Counted from the first letter of the stretch, positions 1-11,192 are shown. The stretch is 64,000 bases of DNA from Erigeron canadensis (GCF_010389155.1 NC_057761.1:42270213-42334212); one strand, 5' to 3'. Translations and numbers: made by a program. The notes: generated from the letters alone by a model not told the origin.

Positions 1-458
1 AAAATTAACGGCTGTTACAAATTTTTATTCCACACAACATGATATAATCTATAGATTTTCAAAAAGAACATGTTGTAATTTATAGCATATAATATATTAC
101 ATTAGCAGCTGCACGCCAAGTAAAAACCATATGCTATGAACAAAGTTAACAAGGATAAATCATATGTTGAAGAGAGGCTACCTGATAGAAGGAAACCAAA
201 AATCAACTATTCTCAGTAGAATGGAGCTTATGCAGCAAGAGTTCAAGACACCGTCAAAAATAACCAAGAGAAGAACGAAAGTATGAACTCAATGAACCCT
301 AATGAGCCTGACAACGATAAATTAAAAGATAGAATAGACGCCATCTTATAAACGGTACCAGACAATAGCCATTTTAAGTTTACAAACTTTCAAATAAGAA
401 AGGCGTCACGGCTAAATCTATGTCTAAGTTTTCCAATACGATTGGAAAAAACATGTGA
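1..458. other. 3' flank of the bL32m gene; no firm gene
   Basis: This stretch follows the bL32m stop codon on the minus strand and should hold its 3' UTR and polyadenylation region. On the plus strand, about 150-350 reads as charged, Asn/Lys/Glu-rich protein-like sequence with internal stops. It could be a relic of a LINE-type ORF1, but I recognise no domain and do not call a gene. Confidence 0.3.
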
Positions 459-3400
459 TCAACTTGTGGAACCATTTTGTCCATCAGTGTGCCTAAGTCC
501 ACTGCAACAGAAGAAATGAGGCAGCTTGACTCGCCCACACGCCCTGCAAAAAAGGTATAATGTTCAAAGAATGAACATGATATGCTTTAGAGTATTTGAC
601 CATAAAAAAAACAAAACCTAACTTGATCTAATTAACGGTTTCTGCAGTCTACATTTACAGAGGGTGGTCAGTTCAATAATATGAATGGAACAGCAATACT
701 AAGGAAAATTAATGACTATTCCATATTTCCATGTTTGATTGGTACTGAGGTACATTATCGGCGTTCACTTAAAACCAAAAAGCAATAAACCATCTATGAG
801 GTGGTGGGTTAACCCACTTTGGTCTGACATTTAAAGGGAACCAAATCTCTGAGCAGCTCATTTGATTTGAAATGGGAAACATCCAGATAATGTATAATTA
901 GAGAAATTATACATTATCTGGATGTTACGAAAGAAATTGACTTCTCAAATGCTGCTAAAATGGGAGGAAGCTCCTAAAACACTTTATTAGAGAAAATATA
1001 ATTATTTTTATTATTTATATAACAAAGTTCTTGTTACATTAATTCGGGCTGTTAAACAAGTTTATTTTTCATAAAAGGCAGTTAGAGCTCTTCGAATGAG
1101 TCCACGTATATTATGAGTTTTTGTTGCTTTCAAGTTACGAAATCCTCGTTTCATATCACAAGAGAATTATTCATTAAGATTCCCATTATGCCATTTTGTC
1201 ACATATAAAACATCTGGATGCTCTCATTGCTCTTCCAATCCTTCATGTCAATTTAAGAATTTCTGTTCCTCCCATTTTACAAAGGGAAAGGCTCATTCAG
1301 ATTCCCATTATGCCAACCATCCAACTCTAACCATCCCATTGCCTACTAGAGCCGCAAGACTAGTTCAATCTTAACTTGAGCTCATTCCAGTCAAACTTTA
1401 TTGCGTTTGAGCTTGAGTACCGAGAAAGGATCTCATATAATAAATCGATGGAGAGGTGATAAAAAATTCACATGAATTCTTGTCAAGCTTCCGGGCCCTT
1501 TGTAACGAATATATGATGTGAATCTAAGGCTGCTAAAAAGTCAAGATTTTTTGTCGTTATGCGAGCTCTTCATATGGAGCTCAGATCGAGCTTTCTTAGT
1601 TTTGTATGTGTCTACTAAATATCTTAGGAGTTGTTGAAGGTTTTAATAGGAGCTCAACTATGCATCATGAAAGTTTTTTCGGCTATCATTCGGTTTTAAA
1701 AAGCGCTAAGCGCACAAAAGCGATAAGGTCCATTTCCGAAGCGTAAAGCGCTAAGCGGAAAAGAGGGGAGATTTTCGTACGCGAAGCGCACACTTTTATA
1801 AAAAAATTATAAATTATATATATAGTATTTATAACACATAAATAATACTAAAACACCATTATATATAAAATACCATCAATGCCATTATATATGTATATCA
1901 AAAACTCTTTTATGTAGCATAGGCACCTTTAAGTAGCAAAACAACAGAACAGCTGGAAACTAAAATTCACAGAAGATGGCCAGATATGTATTCAAAAGTA
2001 GGTTGCTTAAAGGTTCTAAGGTTCTAAGGTTAAACTAAGAGCCCTAATCACTTTTATCTTCACTTTTTACAGCAGCAAGAAGATGAATACAAAAATTAGA
2101 ACGCCTTTTTACAAAAATCTTACGCTTTTTAGCGCCTAGCGCTTATTGAAAAAGCGCTAAAAATCGCAAAAGTCGCACGCTTTATGTACACTCTACGCTT
2201 AATGTACAATAAAGCGTTTAAGCTAACGCTTAACGCTTAATCGCGCTTAAAGCGCGATTTTTAAAACCAAGTCTAGTGACGCAAATAAACTAATAAAGTT
2301 TAACTAGCTTCCTTTTGAACTAGGGAGAGATAATAAAAAGGTTTGTGGAAGATCACGTAGCCCTTGAGAAAAATAGGTCATTTGTTTGATTAAACTTTTA
2401 GATGTCGTAACATTATAAAAAATTATAGATTTTAATTCAAAAATACTAACAGTTCAGCGATAGAAGTCATAAACCTTTCCATACTTTCATGATTGCTGCA
2501 TTGCTTATTACATAGATCTAATATAATATTTTAGGAGCGCAGTCCACAAACAAGTAGAATCCTCATAGTTGCAACTATAAATGTAAGCCTAATTTATTTA
2601 TAGATAAAGGAAATCATAACGTCTAGATGGAAAAACCAATAACTCATGATATAACACAATCAAAATGTCAATAAAATTTTTATTTAAAAAACAAAAGAAG
2701 TAAACACACATCTTCTATATGCTGCAAGTAGCATCTAATGCTAAATTCAAAATCTAAATCAAGAGGCCTTACTTGCAACGGATAATCACCGGAATAGGTT
2801 TCAGAGCCTTCGGTCCATTTCGTATCCCACGTTTGTGTGGTGAAGTCTGCATTATCAAAAAAACATATCATGTTTAGACAGTTACTATATTCATATTCCA
2901 ATGAGAATCATAACTCATACAATTATGTATATCCAGAAGTTTGATTTCACAATGGCACCAATTGCTACACTTCAAATAGCCCGAACCCCCCAGAACCATC
3001 ATGTAGGACACACTCACATGGTGACTCAACCAACAGATAATATCAGGCTAGTCACTGACTCCGTGCTATTAAGGTGGTATTTAGTCTCGACTTAATGAGT
3101 AAATGTAGTTAAAAATGCAAATCCTACTCTACTTCTACTCTACTCCATGAACTTCATAGAATTTGAAATGAGACTCTTTGAAAATGAAATGATCTAACAC
3201 ATTGAACAGATTTCCATCACGAATTCAGGATATCGTAATCTAACGATCCAAGAAACCCGATATTATTTTATTAGCAACATCAATGCCAATTATTAGATGC
3301 CACTAAACCCAAAACTCTAAACCCCTAAAACATCAAACTATAATACCGACAACACAAATATGTAAATTATCAAAGCTAGTTATAGTTCATTTTAACAATT

Positions 3401-3761
3401 AAAGATATGTAATAATTACAAAAAATAAATAAATAAATAAAAAGCATTCAAGCTGTTATTGAAAATGAAAGATTTATTAGATGGAACTATGGAAGTATAA
3501 AGATAAATATACCTTCTTTTTAGGTACAGCCATGAGCTCCATAGATCCGATTCCAAGATAAGAACCCGAACCGAATTCATTATTAATGGAGTCTGGGTTT
3601 CTTTCAAATTCAGGGAAAACCAACGGTGGAGATAAGTTTGATGGGACTATAGCGTTGTGTAGCGACGGCGGCTGTGCGACGGTGTGGACCCACCTTCTGA
3701 AAGATGAGATACAACAGTTTTTGCTACCGCCGGCGATACTTGACATCCTTGATAACGCCAT
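459..3761 (-). CDS. MRPL32: Mitochondrial large ribosomal subunit protein bL32m (three exons)
   Basis: Exons on the minus strand are 3761-3513 (249 nt), 2846-2773 (74 nt) and 543-459 (85 nt), giving 408 nt and 135 residues plus stop. All introns are GT-AG. Exon 1 ends on a whole codon (phase 0); exon 2 ends with AA of a Lys codon that the first G of exon 3 completes. The start sits in ACAATGGCG, and an in-frame TAG at 3776-3774 excludes an upstream start. Residues 1-70 are Ser/Arg-rich with few acids near the N-terminus, as expected of an organelle targeting peptide. The L32 core then begins with MELMAVPKKK, continues HKRGIRNGPKALKP, and ends with a zinc-ribbon-like CKACG and FFCC pair. Known family role: a structural protein of the mitoribosome large subunit. 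Length fits plant bL32m, which is about 130 residues. Plastid L32 is usually plastome-encoded and lacks this presequence. Intron 2 (544-2772) carries transposon insertions. Confidence 0.93.
878..926. repeat. Perfect 22-bp inverted repeat with 5-nt loop, inside bL32m intron 2
   Basis: Arms 878-899 (starting AACATCCAGATAATG) and 905-926 are exact reverse complements around the loop AGAGA. In the bL32m pre-mRNA this would form an uninterrupted 22-bp stem. It is shorter than a typical plant miRNA precursor, so no miRNA is claimed. It may be the tips of a very small foldback element. Confidence 0.85.
1692..2268. mobile_element. GCGCTT-rich foldback element in bL32m intron 2
   Basis: The ends are inverted: GGTTTTAAAAAGCGCTAAGCG on the left and, on the right, the reverse complement of GGTTTTAAAAATCGCGC. 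Both flanks are packed with AGCGCT, TAAGCG and CGCGCTT words that pair with each other and within each arm. The centre (about 1800-2090) is AT-rich. No transposase and no clean target duplication is visible, so this is a non-autonomous MITE-like insertion. The short CGCTAAGCGC word recurs at about 28.1 kb. Confidence 0.7.
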
Positions 3762-3923
3762 TGTTGTTGTCGTCTATACTGTGTGTCTGCGAAGGTTGAA
3801 GAACGGAGGTCAACCAAAATGTTTACATGTAAATTGTGGTTGTATGCTTGTATGGATTTCTTTTTCACCCGACCCGAATTTTATTATGTTTAAATATTTA
3901 TCTGTATCTATCTATTAATTTTA

Positions 3924-4180
3924 GGGATTAATCACGGGAAGATCAACGTACTTTTCTATTTGTACACGATTGTCCATTATATTTTTTTGTGGATGAGGTT
4001 TACCCACATACTTTTTTTTTTGTACACGGTTGACCAATATTACCGACTATCACAGGTAAACCGGTCAACTTTGGGTCAACCGTGTACGAAAAAAAGTATG
4101 TGGGTAAACCTTATCAATAAAAAAATATAATGGGTAACCGTGTACAAATGGGAAAGTACGTTGGTCTTCTCGTGATTAAT
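3924..4180. mobile_element. Near-palindromic MITE, copy 1
   Basis: About 257 bp, folding almost end to end. The left arm starts GGGATTAATCACGGGAAGA and the right arm ends with its inverse, CTTCTCGTGATTAAT. Inner words GTACACGGTTG, TTTACCCACATAC and TTGATGAGG-like blocks are mirrored in the other arm. The only asymmetric part is the centre near 4040-4075. The element lies just upstream of the bL32m promoter side. No coding potential. Confidence 0.8.
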
Positions 4181-4644
4181 ACAATTTTAATCAACGTTCG
4201 TAAACATGTACTTTTTAATCAACACAACTATATATTATATTGTCAATTGTTTCCTTACATTTTATCTTCATAATTATGTCCATATTATAACTATACTCTT
4301 ATACACAACTCAACATCGTTCATTCGTTCTAATATAAATCATTTTAAACTACACGTTAAAAATGAAAATAATATAATTCATCTTGAACGTGCAACGCACG
4401 GGTCTTAAGACTTCATTACAAAGAAAAAACAAGTTTTGAAGTCAGGCACCAACATTCATTATTATTGGGTTGCAATGATATGCAACATCCACAACGTCAA
4501 AATGTTCAAAATTTTTGTATTTTGGGTTTCATATGAAATATTTGGTTGTTAGTCCTTTTTTAGTAAGAAAGATTTGCGTGCATTAAGTATGCGGGATCAT
4601 CCATAAGATATTTTTTTTTAGCCATACATCACTACTTATTTTTT

Positions 4645-4900
4645 TTATTAATCACGAAAAGACCAACGTACTTTTTAATTTGTACACGGTTGTCCATCAT
4701 ACTTTTTTATTGATGAGGTTTGCCCACATACTTTTTTTGTACACAGTTGGACTCAAAGTTGACTGGTTTACCTGTGATAATCGGTAATATTAGTCAACCG
4801 TGTACAAAAAAAGTATGTAGGTAAACCTCATCAATAAAAAAGTATAATGGGCAACCGTGTACAAATGAGAAAGTACGTTGGTCTTCCCGTGATTAATCCC
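4645..4900. mobile_element. Near-palindromic MITE, copy 2 (inverted relative to copy 1)
   Basis: The same family as the copy at 3.9 kb: ATTAATCACGAAAAGACCAA at the left, GGTCTTCCCGTGATTAATCCC-type end at the right. Its asymmetric centre (GACTCAAAGTTGACTGG, then GATAATCGGTAATATT) is the reverse complement of the centre of copy 1, so the two copies are in opposite orientation about 470 bp apart. Confidence 0.8.
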
Positions 4901-6300
4901 TATTATATTAATAAAGAAAGATTATGATGATATAAAATTTTTCAAAAATTATATTACCAAATATCTTTTTAATTTAATTATGACATCATCATACTTTTTA
5001 ATTTAAAATTCAAAATATCTTTTTTTAAAATATTTATTATTAATATAGATTTCTATTAAATGTTCATATTATTATGTAAGATTTTAATCACTTTATTTTT
5101 TCGTTATAATATGTCGAATTGGTGTTTTTTTTTTCAAATAAATTTTTTTGCCAATCGAATGTGTTTTAACGTGTATGCACAATTAAAATACTTTTTTTTC
5201 GTTTAGTTTCGTTTATTACATATATAATAATTTATCACAACTTTTTCCAATTTATTTAACGTTGTTATTATATATTTTAATATGACAATATATTTTAAAG
5301 CTATCGGGTATAATTCGGATTAGTTAGTTGTTTAATAATATATGATTTTAATAATATTAGAATAGTACATGTACGATGGTACTTGTGGTAGCGGCTAATT
5401 TTTTGATGTAAAAGTGATAGTTTGGTTATAAGTTATATTTTATTGAACATTTTTGATCACTCGGATTATTCTCTTGATTATTCGAGAAATTAAATTTAAA
5501 GGTCCATGTGTCGTACGCGCGTGTTTTTTTTATATTAGCTATTTAATAAATAGTTTAACTGTATCGGGATAGATATCTTTTTTTGGTGGTTTCAAGGATT
5601 TGTGCGAAAAACGTAGCAACTTATTGAGAAATATCAATCCCTACCGGTAGTCGTTTATATGGGACTGGTATTATGTTTTGTTTTATATTCGAGACGATAT
5701 CAGTCTTATGCTCATCTACTTAACTTACTTTTGTGACTCATATTCTTAGAATGTAAAATTCCAGTACTAACCAAACCATCCCATTAATTCGTTTAAAATT
5801 TAGATTAAATCATAATCTTCACAATAAAATTAACCCCTAAATTAGAGTGTATTTAAAAAAAAAAAAACAAATTGCCATGATTAGTCCCGAACCGTTCAAT
5901 GTAGAATAAGAGAAGAGCAAAGCGCATGCACAAAGAAAAGGAAATTTGGAGTTGAAGTACAACGAAGGCAACAAATCTAACTATATCCATTTACCGGAAA
6001 CGAGTATGGAAGCCAGCTTTTACCTAATGCCATTTGCCACCACAAGTATGTAATGATTTACGCCGTTACCTATATCGGTCATGGTTTGGTCATATTCATA
6101 CCATATGCTGATAATAAAACAATAGATACTTTTGATAATTTTAGACGATAGATAATAAATTACGTATTTTGTTATTGGACTATGAAAATAATACTCTTTT
6201 TGAATTGGATAAACCTTAAGAAACTTTAAGATAAGAAAAGATGGGTTCAAAACATTATATTGGACGTGGTCTTATCAAACGTACGTTGCTAATTAACCAT
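4901..6300. other. AT-rich intergenic DNA, no gene seen
   Basis: Strongly AT-rich with homopolymer T and A runs, and no convincing exon on either strand. A GC hairpin (CGTGCAACGCACG) just before this stretch, at about 4388-4400, resembles a decayed Helitron tail. The last 400 bases become less skewed and probably belong to the upstream region of the leader described at 6.34 kb. Confidence 0.4.
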
Positions 6301-6340
6301 CTCGCAAAACTCGGCCGACTTTCAGAGTTCTCAAATCTCT

Positions 6341-6589
6341 TATATATAATATATACTCACTCTCACAATTCAACCTCACGTTAGAAACTCTCTGCATCTC
6401 TTTTGCCTTCATTCATTCAATCATAATAATTTTTCATCAATTACGTACAATTAATATAACGTCTAATAAGTGGAGAGGATATACAAGTGATCGAGGCCGA
6501 GTGTCATTATAAGGAATTGTTAGTACGTTCGCGCGTGATCTTTCGAGTTCGTTTCAGATTTGCTAAGAAATCTGTGTTTGTTCGTGAAG
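6341..6589 (+). promoter_or_regulatory. Candidate promoter and orphan 5' leader exon
   Basis: A good TATA box (TATATATAA) lies at 6341-6349. It is followed by a CT-rich leader with AACTCTCTGCATCTC and CAATCATAATAA, and then a strong splice donor, GAAG|GTATAATC, with the exon end at 6589. No long reading frame starts in the leader, and no matching coding exon is seen downstream before transposon sequence begins at 6.8 kb. It could be a non-coding first exon of a gene displaced by insertions, or a non-coding RNA. Confidence 0.35.
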
Positions 6590-6812
6590 GTATAATCTAT
6601 CACCCTTTTTGATCGAATACTAATCTTAATTATATTTGATTATGCTAAAGGTCTTGATTGACTGGTAACGTATTGCAACTTAATGTTAAAGTCGAACTCG
6701 GTGATGTCGAACTTTTTGAGTCGTAAACTGACTAGCAATAGTTAAAAGATCGATACGAGTAGTTCATAATCATTAGTAATGTGTGTTGTAATTAATAATG
6801 AAACTATATTGT

Positions 6813-7009
6813 CAGGGACGGTACTAGAGGGGGACAAAGGGGCCAAATGCTCCTCTTCAAAATTTGAATTTTGTCATGTATTTTTAAATTTTTAATGAAT
6901 TTTTAAACTTTTTTTTATAGGTTTTTAACATTTTGCCCCTCTTTACATTTACTTTTCACGGAATTTTTAATTTTGTCCTCTTTGGAATTTTTTCCTGGTA
7001 CCGCCTCTA
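6813..7009. mobile_element. Small hAT MITE with 8-bp target duplication
   Basis: The 197-bp element is bounded by CAGGGACGGTACTAG and the inverse of TAGAGGCGGTACCAG. It is flanked on both sides by the exact 8-bp duplication TATATTGT (6805-6812 and 7010-7017), which is the hAT hallmark. A second copy of the family is at 30.7 kb. The interior is AT-rich and non-coding. Confidence 0.85.
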
Positions 7010-7083
7010 TATATTGTTATGCATAGTAATTAAGTAATATGGATCTAAATGCACGCATGAAACAAAAGCTTTTCAAACTCGAA

Positions 7084-7110
7084 CTAGGGTTATACCCGAC
7101 CATTAACCGG
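7084..7110 (-). mobile_element. Helitron 3' terminus (minus strand)
   Basis: On the minus strand the sequence reads CCCGGTTAATGGTCGGG (a hairpin), then TATAAC and CCTAGT, the CTAG|T end plus terminal hairpin of Helitrons. The element body extends to higher coordinates, but I cannot place its 5' end. Confidence 0.55.
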
Positions 7111-7847
7111 GATGACAAACATTAATTGTTTTCTTATTTGAAAGATATTATAATATATTTGTAAATTAATATACTAATAAATTAAAAAAACTAACGCCGT
7201 TTTGATAATATAAATAGACTTTAAAAAAAAAAATTGGATAGACCTTTTAAAAAACTCTTACAAAATAATAATATACTAATAAATGAATCATAAATTGAAA
7301 GTTGTTTCATACATTGAAATTTGAAATGGATTATATAAGTCCAAAAAGTTGTTTCATTAACATATATCATAATTAAAAGTTGAAATAGATTGTGCAATCC
7401 AAAATAAGCTATAGTAACCCTTAGCCTTCCAGCGTGTTTAATTGTTGGATTCCTTATAAAGCATGCGTGTTATTAGTATGGTGTTTCAAATACTAAAAGT
7501 TAACTCACCGTTAAAAAAATTCGTGTTTAACCGTCAACGAAACATTATGAAAGCATATATAATGAATAAACTTTCAATTTGAAACTCAAATATGGAAAGT
7601 ATACAAATTCTAGAAATATATCAAGGCTCACCTTGATTCTTTCATTTTGCTTGCCAAGATAAAAAAAAAATGATATTTCTATAACACAATTTGACAATCT
7701 ATAGCAATATCTACATTATGGAGTTATACCCCGTACAAGAAAGTTTGTATCTTTGTTGTAGACAAAATTATGTTGTAAGAATATCACTCCCAAAAAAAAC
7801 ATTAAAAGGAATGTGATGTAAAAGTAAAACCCATTGATAAAATCAAA

Positions 7848-7915
7848 AGAAGAAGGTGGAGTCGAACCTAGATTTCCAACATCAAAGAAGTGAGACCTTG
7901 CCACTCCAATCATTA
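7848..7915 (-). tRNA. tRNA-like relic (pseudo-tRNA or SINE head)
   Basis: On the minus strand a pol III B-box-like GGTTCGACTCC lies downstream of GGAGTGGCAAGGTC, which is A-box-like, at about tRNA spacing. The arms do not form a complete cloverleaf, so this is probably a degenerate tRNA or the head of a tRNA-derived SINE, not a working tRNA gene. Confidence 0.3.
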
Positions 7916-8049
7916 ATATTCTTGTTTTAACTTTGCTATACCTAATAATTATATTAACATGTAATCTTTGTTAAATTACTGTTCACACCAAAACATTTTA
8001 AATAGATAGTAATAATAATATATGCACGATGTCGTTTTAACGGAGTTTT

Positions 8050-8559
8050 ACACTCAGTTCTGGAGTTGAAAATAAGAAAGAAAAGAAAATAAAAGGAATG
8101 TATAATAAAAAAGTTTGGGTTCTTGAGTGCTTTTACTAAAAGGAAGAGAAATGATATGGAAAGAAACCAAAGGGCCAGTCTAATACAAAGTTCTTATAAA
8201 ACTTTCTGCCCAAAATTGGACAGATTACAAAGGAAAATGATGAGACATGTTAAACAATTACTAATTTGCCCTCTATATTTCTTACACTATATAATAACCT
8301 TCCTCTTCTTCCCTCCACACTTTTCTGCATCTTTTTCTTTTTGGCGCCAAATTGAGGGCATTAAACTTCAGGTGAATAACTTTTTTACATCCCAAATTAT
8401 CTTCTTTTTTTAAAAAAAGTTTTTTTTCTCATGTAATGAGTAATATTTAATTTTCTAATGTTATTATTTTCTCATGCTAACATGTCAAAGCATCTATCAG
8501 ATACAATGCCAAAAGGAAGTACAGCTGTACAAGCAATGCCATTTCTATTGTTTTGGAAA

Positions 8560-8611
<52 letters not shown>

Positions 8612-9061
8612 ATATTGGATGGGGTTGTCTGTGTACGATAGTTTCATATATATAATATTGAATCCCAAACTCATCATACAAAACATCAAATATTGTCATC
8701 TTTCTGAGTAAGGTTAGTTTTTGTGATCGTGAAACCAATAAGTTAGTATTATACTTATTGCTTCCAAGTATTTCTTCTATGTCAAGATTGGATATTAAAG
8801 TGAACAAAGATGTAGTCATGTATGTGGTGTATATATTATTGAAAGCTTTAATGGATATAATTGTCAAATTAATATTTTTTATCTTTTATCTTTTCAACTC
8901 AAGAATATAAAAAGGTTTTATTTTCACTTCTTTTCCTTCCATCCTCATAAAACTCAATAACACATAACATATAACATTTTTTCTCTATTTCTCTTTCTTT
9001 TATCTTCACTTCATTCACTTTCATTTCCTTTCTATTAAAAAAAAACTCAAGAACACAGTGT
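8050..9061. mobile_element. Terminal-inverted-repeat element, family shared with 13.2 kb
   Basis: The left end ACACTCAGTTCTGGAGTT mirrors the right end, whose reverse complement is ACACTGTGTTCTTGAGTT. Next to the ends are purine-rich (left) and pyrimidine-rich (right) tracts that can pair. The centre includes a (TA)n tract. No conserved reading frame is seen; open frames here come from low-complexity sequence. Confidence 0.5.
8563..8607. repeat. (TA)n microsatellite
   Basis: About 45 bp of pure TA dinucleotides. Confidence 0.95.
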
Positions 9062-9396
9062 TAGTGACTTTAATAATGTTAGAATTGAACTATAGTACTG
9101 ACTGGTCATGTTAATTAAGCAAAATAATTTCGATCGAGCTTATAAATGATTTTAATGGCGTAATGTAGTCTATACGTACCTGAAAAAGAAGAGATCATGT
9201 CATACTAAACTATAATAGTATTTTAAAGTGGTCATTAAACAGGAGGTCATATCTTATTTTAAGTATTTTATTGTTAAAAAGAATGGCTTCCAATAATGTT
9301 CACACATGTATATTTTTATATATTCCAAGCCTAAATCAAGTTTTGTAAGAACCCAAACCTTTTTATTTAAAATCGAATAATTTTTTTTTTTAGTAC

Positions 9397-9517
9397 CCTA
9401 CTGCGGCGCCGTGAGGCAATACACACCCACTGCGGCGCAGTGGAAACCCACGGCCCAATTCGACCATAAGCCCATTGCGGCGCAGGAGTCTAGATGACTC
9501 CCCACTGCGGCGCAGTG
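9397..9517. repeat. Cluster of GC-rich palindromes in LTR L1
   Basis: Four units: 9397-9416 (diverged), 9427-9443 (CCACTGCGGCGCAGTGG), 9471-9488 (right arm decayed) and 9503-9517 (CACTGCGGCGCAGTG). Between units three and four a separate palindrome, GGAGTC TAGAT GACTCC, occurs. The surrounding DNA is AT-rich. In the LTR's own orientation the cluster lies near the 3' end (R/U5 side). The same core occurs at 53.6 kb in a different LTR. Confidence 0.92.
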
Positions 9518-10139
9518 TGACTACCTGCAGAAACGCTTTTCATTCAAAATTAACTTTCTTGCACCTTAACACAAAAATGGTTTCAACCAAAATGTCATTT
9601 CACTTCAAATCCTTTCATGAACTAAACCAAACTTGTTCATGACATATAAAACATCATTACAAAAGACTTGACATCTATTCAAGCTTTACAAACACATTGT
9701 TCAATAAATGGGTCGGATGCCCAACTTGGATAATTCATCAAATCTTTCACAAGTTCTTTCAAGACTTGCATTTCCCATTTAAATACAATTTTCTAGAAAT
9801 TTCCAAAACAAGTTAACCAAAAGGGATTTGTATCAAGAGTCATTATGTACCAAAGGGGTCATCTACCCAAATTATCCATAATGCCAACCTTCCAAATGGC
9901 AAGAGCTTCCAATTCTAACTTCACTCGATCGCTTCTTTACCCTTGCTACTACCAACTCCTATAAAAAGAGTTAAACAACTAAAACGTAAGTTACGCTAGT
10001 GAATGCATACACATATAATCATAATCATGCTATTTTAATATTGTGCATCAAGCACCACATAAAGTCTAGCAAGCTAGCATTTCATTCATATCAAACGACA
10101 TGCATACATTCATTTTCAACATGGCCATGGACAATTTGG

Positions 10140-10308
10140 CTAGTAGGAACTTACCCACCTACTAGCTCTTGCATACAATATGACTAGTAAGAATTTACCC
10201 ACCTATTAGCTCTTGCATACAATATGACTAGTAGGAATTTACCCACCTACTAGTTCTCAAAATAAATCAACAAATGGGTCATAGGAATTTACCCACCTAT
10301 GACCTCTA
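10140..10308. repeat. Tandem array of about 44-bp hairpin units in LTR L1
   Basis: Units start at 10140, 10184, 10228 and about 10279. Each has a left arm, a conserved centre (GAATTTACCCACC-like) and an inverted right arm. Units 1 and 3 use CTAGTAGG with CCTACTAG. Unit 4 uses TCATAGG with CCTATGA, so both arms changed together. Unit 2 (CTAGTAAG with CTATTAG) pairs less well. The spacer CTCTTGCATACAATATGA is shared by the first units. Confidence 0.85.
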
Positions 10309-11192
10309 ATAACAAGAATATGAACATTCACCTCAATTTGGCTACTTGACACTATAAGGCTACAAGTTCAACAATTTATTCTTCAACACCTATACAAAAA
10401 TAATCACATATCATTTATGAGTTCCATGACTCAATTTCTTACAAACATCTACTTGCATTCAACAACTTTAAGATTATGGTATTTGGCTACTAAACACATT
10501 TTCAACAAATTCCAACTTCTCAAAATATAGCTTTATTTCATAATCACTAGTCAAACACCATAAAATATGAGATTCTTAACAAGGGGGATTTTCATTAACA
10601 ACAATTCTTTCAATCAATTATCCATTTATCAATCAAATTTAGTTAGGGTTTTACTTGAAAATCTCCAATAGCAAAAACCCCAAATTCTAAAGCTAAGAAC
10701 CCTAAATTTTAATAACAAATTAAACTAAAGTTATGAAAATCAATACCTCAATGTGAGAGACAAGAGATTAGGGCTTCCAATCACAATTCTTCCCCCTTTT
10801 TCTTCTTAATAATTTCGGTCACCACCACCTCCACACAACCCTCAAAGATTCAATTGGTGGTGATCGTTGTTATTGTTCAAAGATTAAGGTTCTTTAGTTT
10901 ATAATTTGAAGATTCAATTGCATGTACTTTGGAAGAATTTCAGAAAATAAGATAGTTAGGAGAAGAGTAGAATTTTGAAGTGGGAATTATGAGTCATAAG
11001 GATGAATTGGCTGGTTTATTTCATGATAGCCACGTCCCATTCTAATTTTTTTGTGGGTAAAATACCCGCTAGCCACTAAAGTTCCAACTAAATTAACCTC
11101 TTATCTCAAAACAAAATATTAGGAAATTAATTTAATGTCAAAACTATGAAAATGATTAATTTTCTATTACCTTAAAATATTGGGGTGTTATA

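Larger units (their letters stand above)
9344..11192 (-). mobile_element. Solo LTR L1, Ty3/gypsy (chromovirus-like)
   Basis: A solo LTR of 1849 bp in minus orientation. On the plus strand it begins TGTAAGAACCCAAACC and ends GGGGTGTTATA, where the expected terminal TGTTACA has one C-to-T change. The exact 5-bp duplication AGTTT flanks it (9339-9343 and 11193-11197). The TGTAACACCCC type of start is common in plant chromovirus LTRs; lineage is inferred from that alone. No internal domain remains, so the element was reduced by LTR-LTR recombination. It contains a GC palindrome cluster (9397-9517) and a 44-bp hairpin array (10140-10308). Confidence 0.88.

Noticed and set aside
878..926. Calling the intronic hairpin a miRNA precursor
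   Set aside because: The stem is only 22 bp with no extra paired arm, and I recognise no known miRNA sequence.
2680..2901. Using the 73-residue minus-strand frame as a gene
   Set aside because: It overlaps bL32m exon 2 in the wrong frame; only 2846-2773 is exonic, read in another frame.
3586..3918. 110-residue plus-strand frame
   Set aside because: It is antisense to exon 1 and the leader of bL32m, whose splice sites and conserved residues fix the minus strand as coding.
8472..8867. 131-residue minus-strand frame, the longest outside the retrotransposon
   Set aside because: It runs through a (TA)n tract (Tyr-Ile repeat), has no domain or splice context, and lies inside a terminal-inverted-repeat element.
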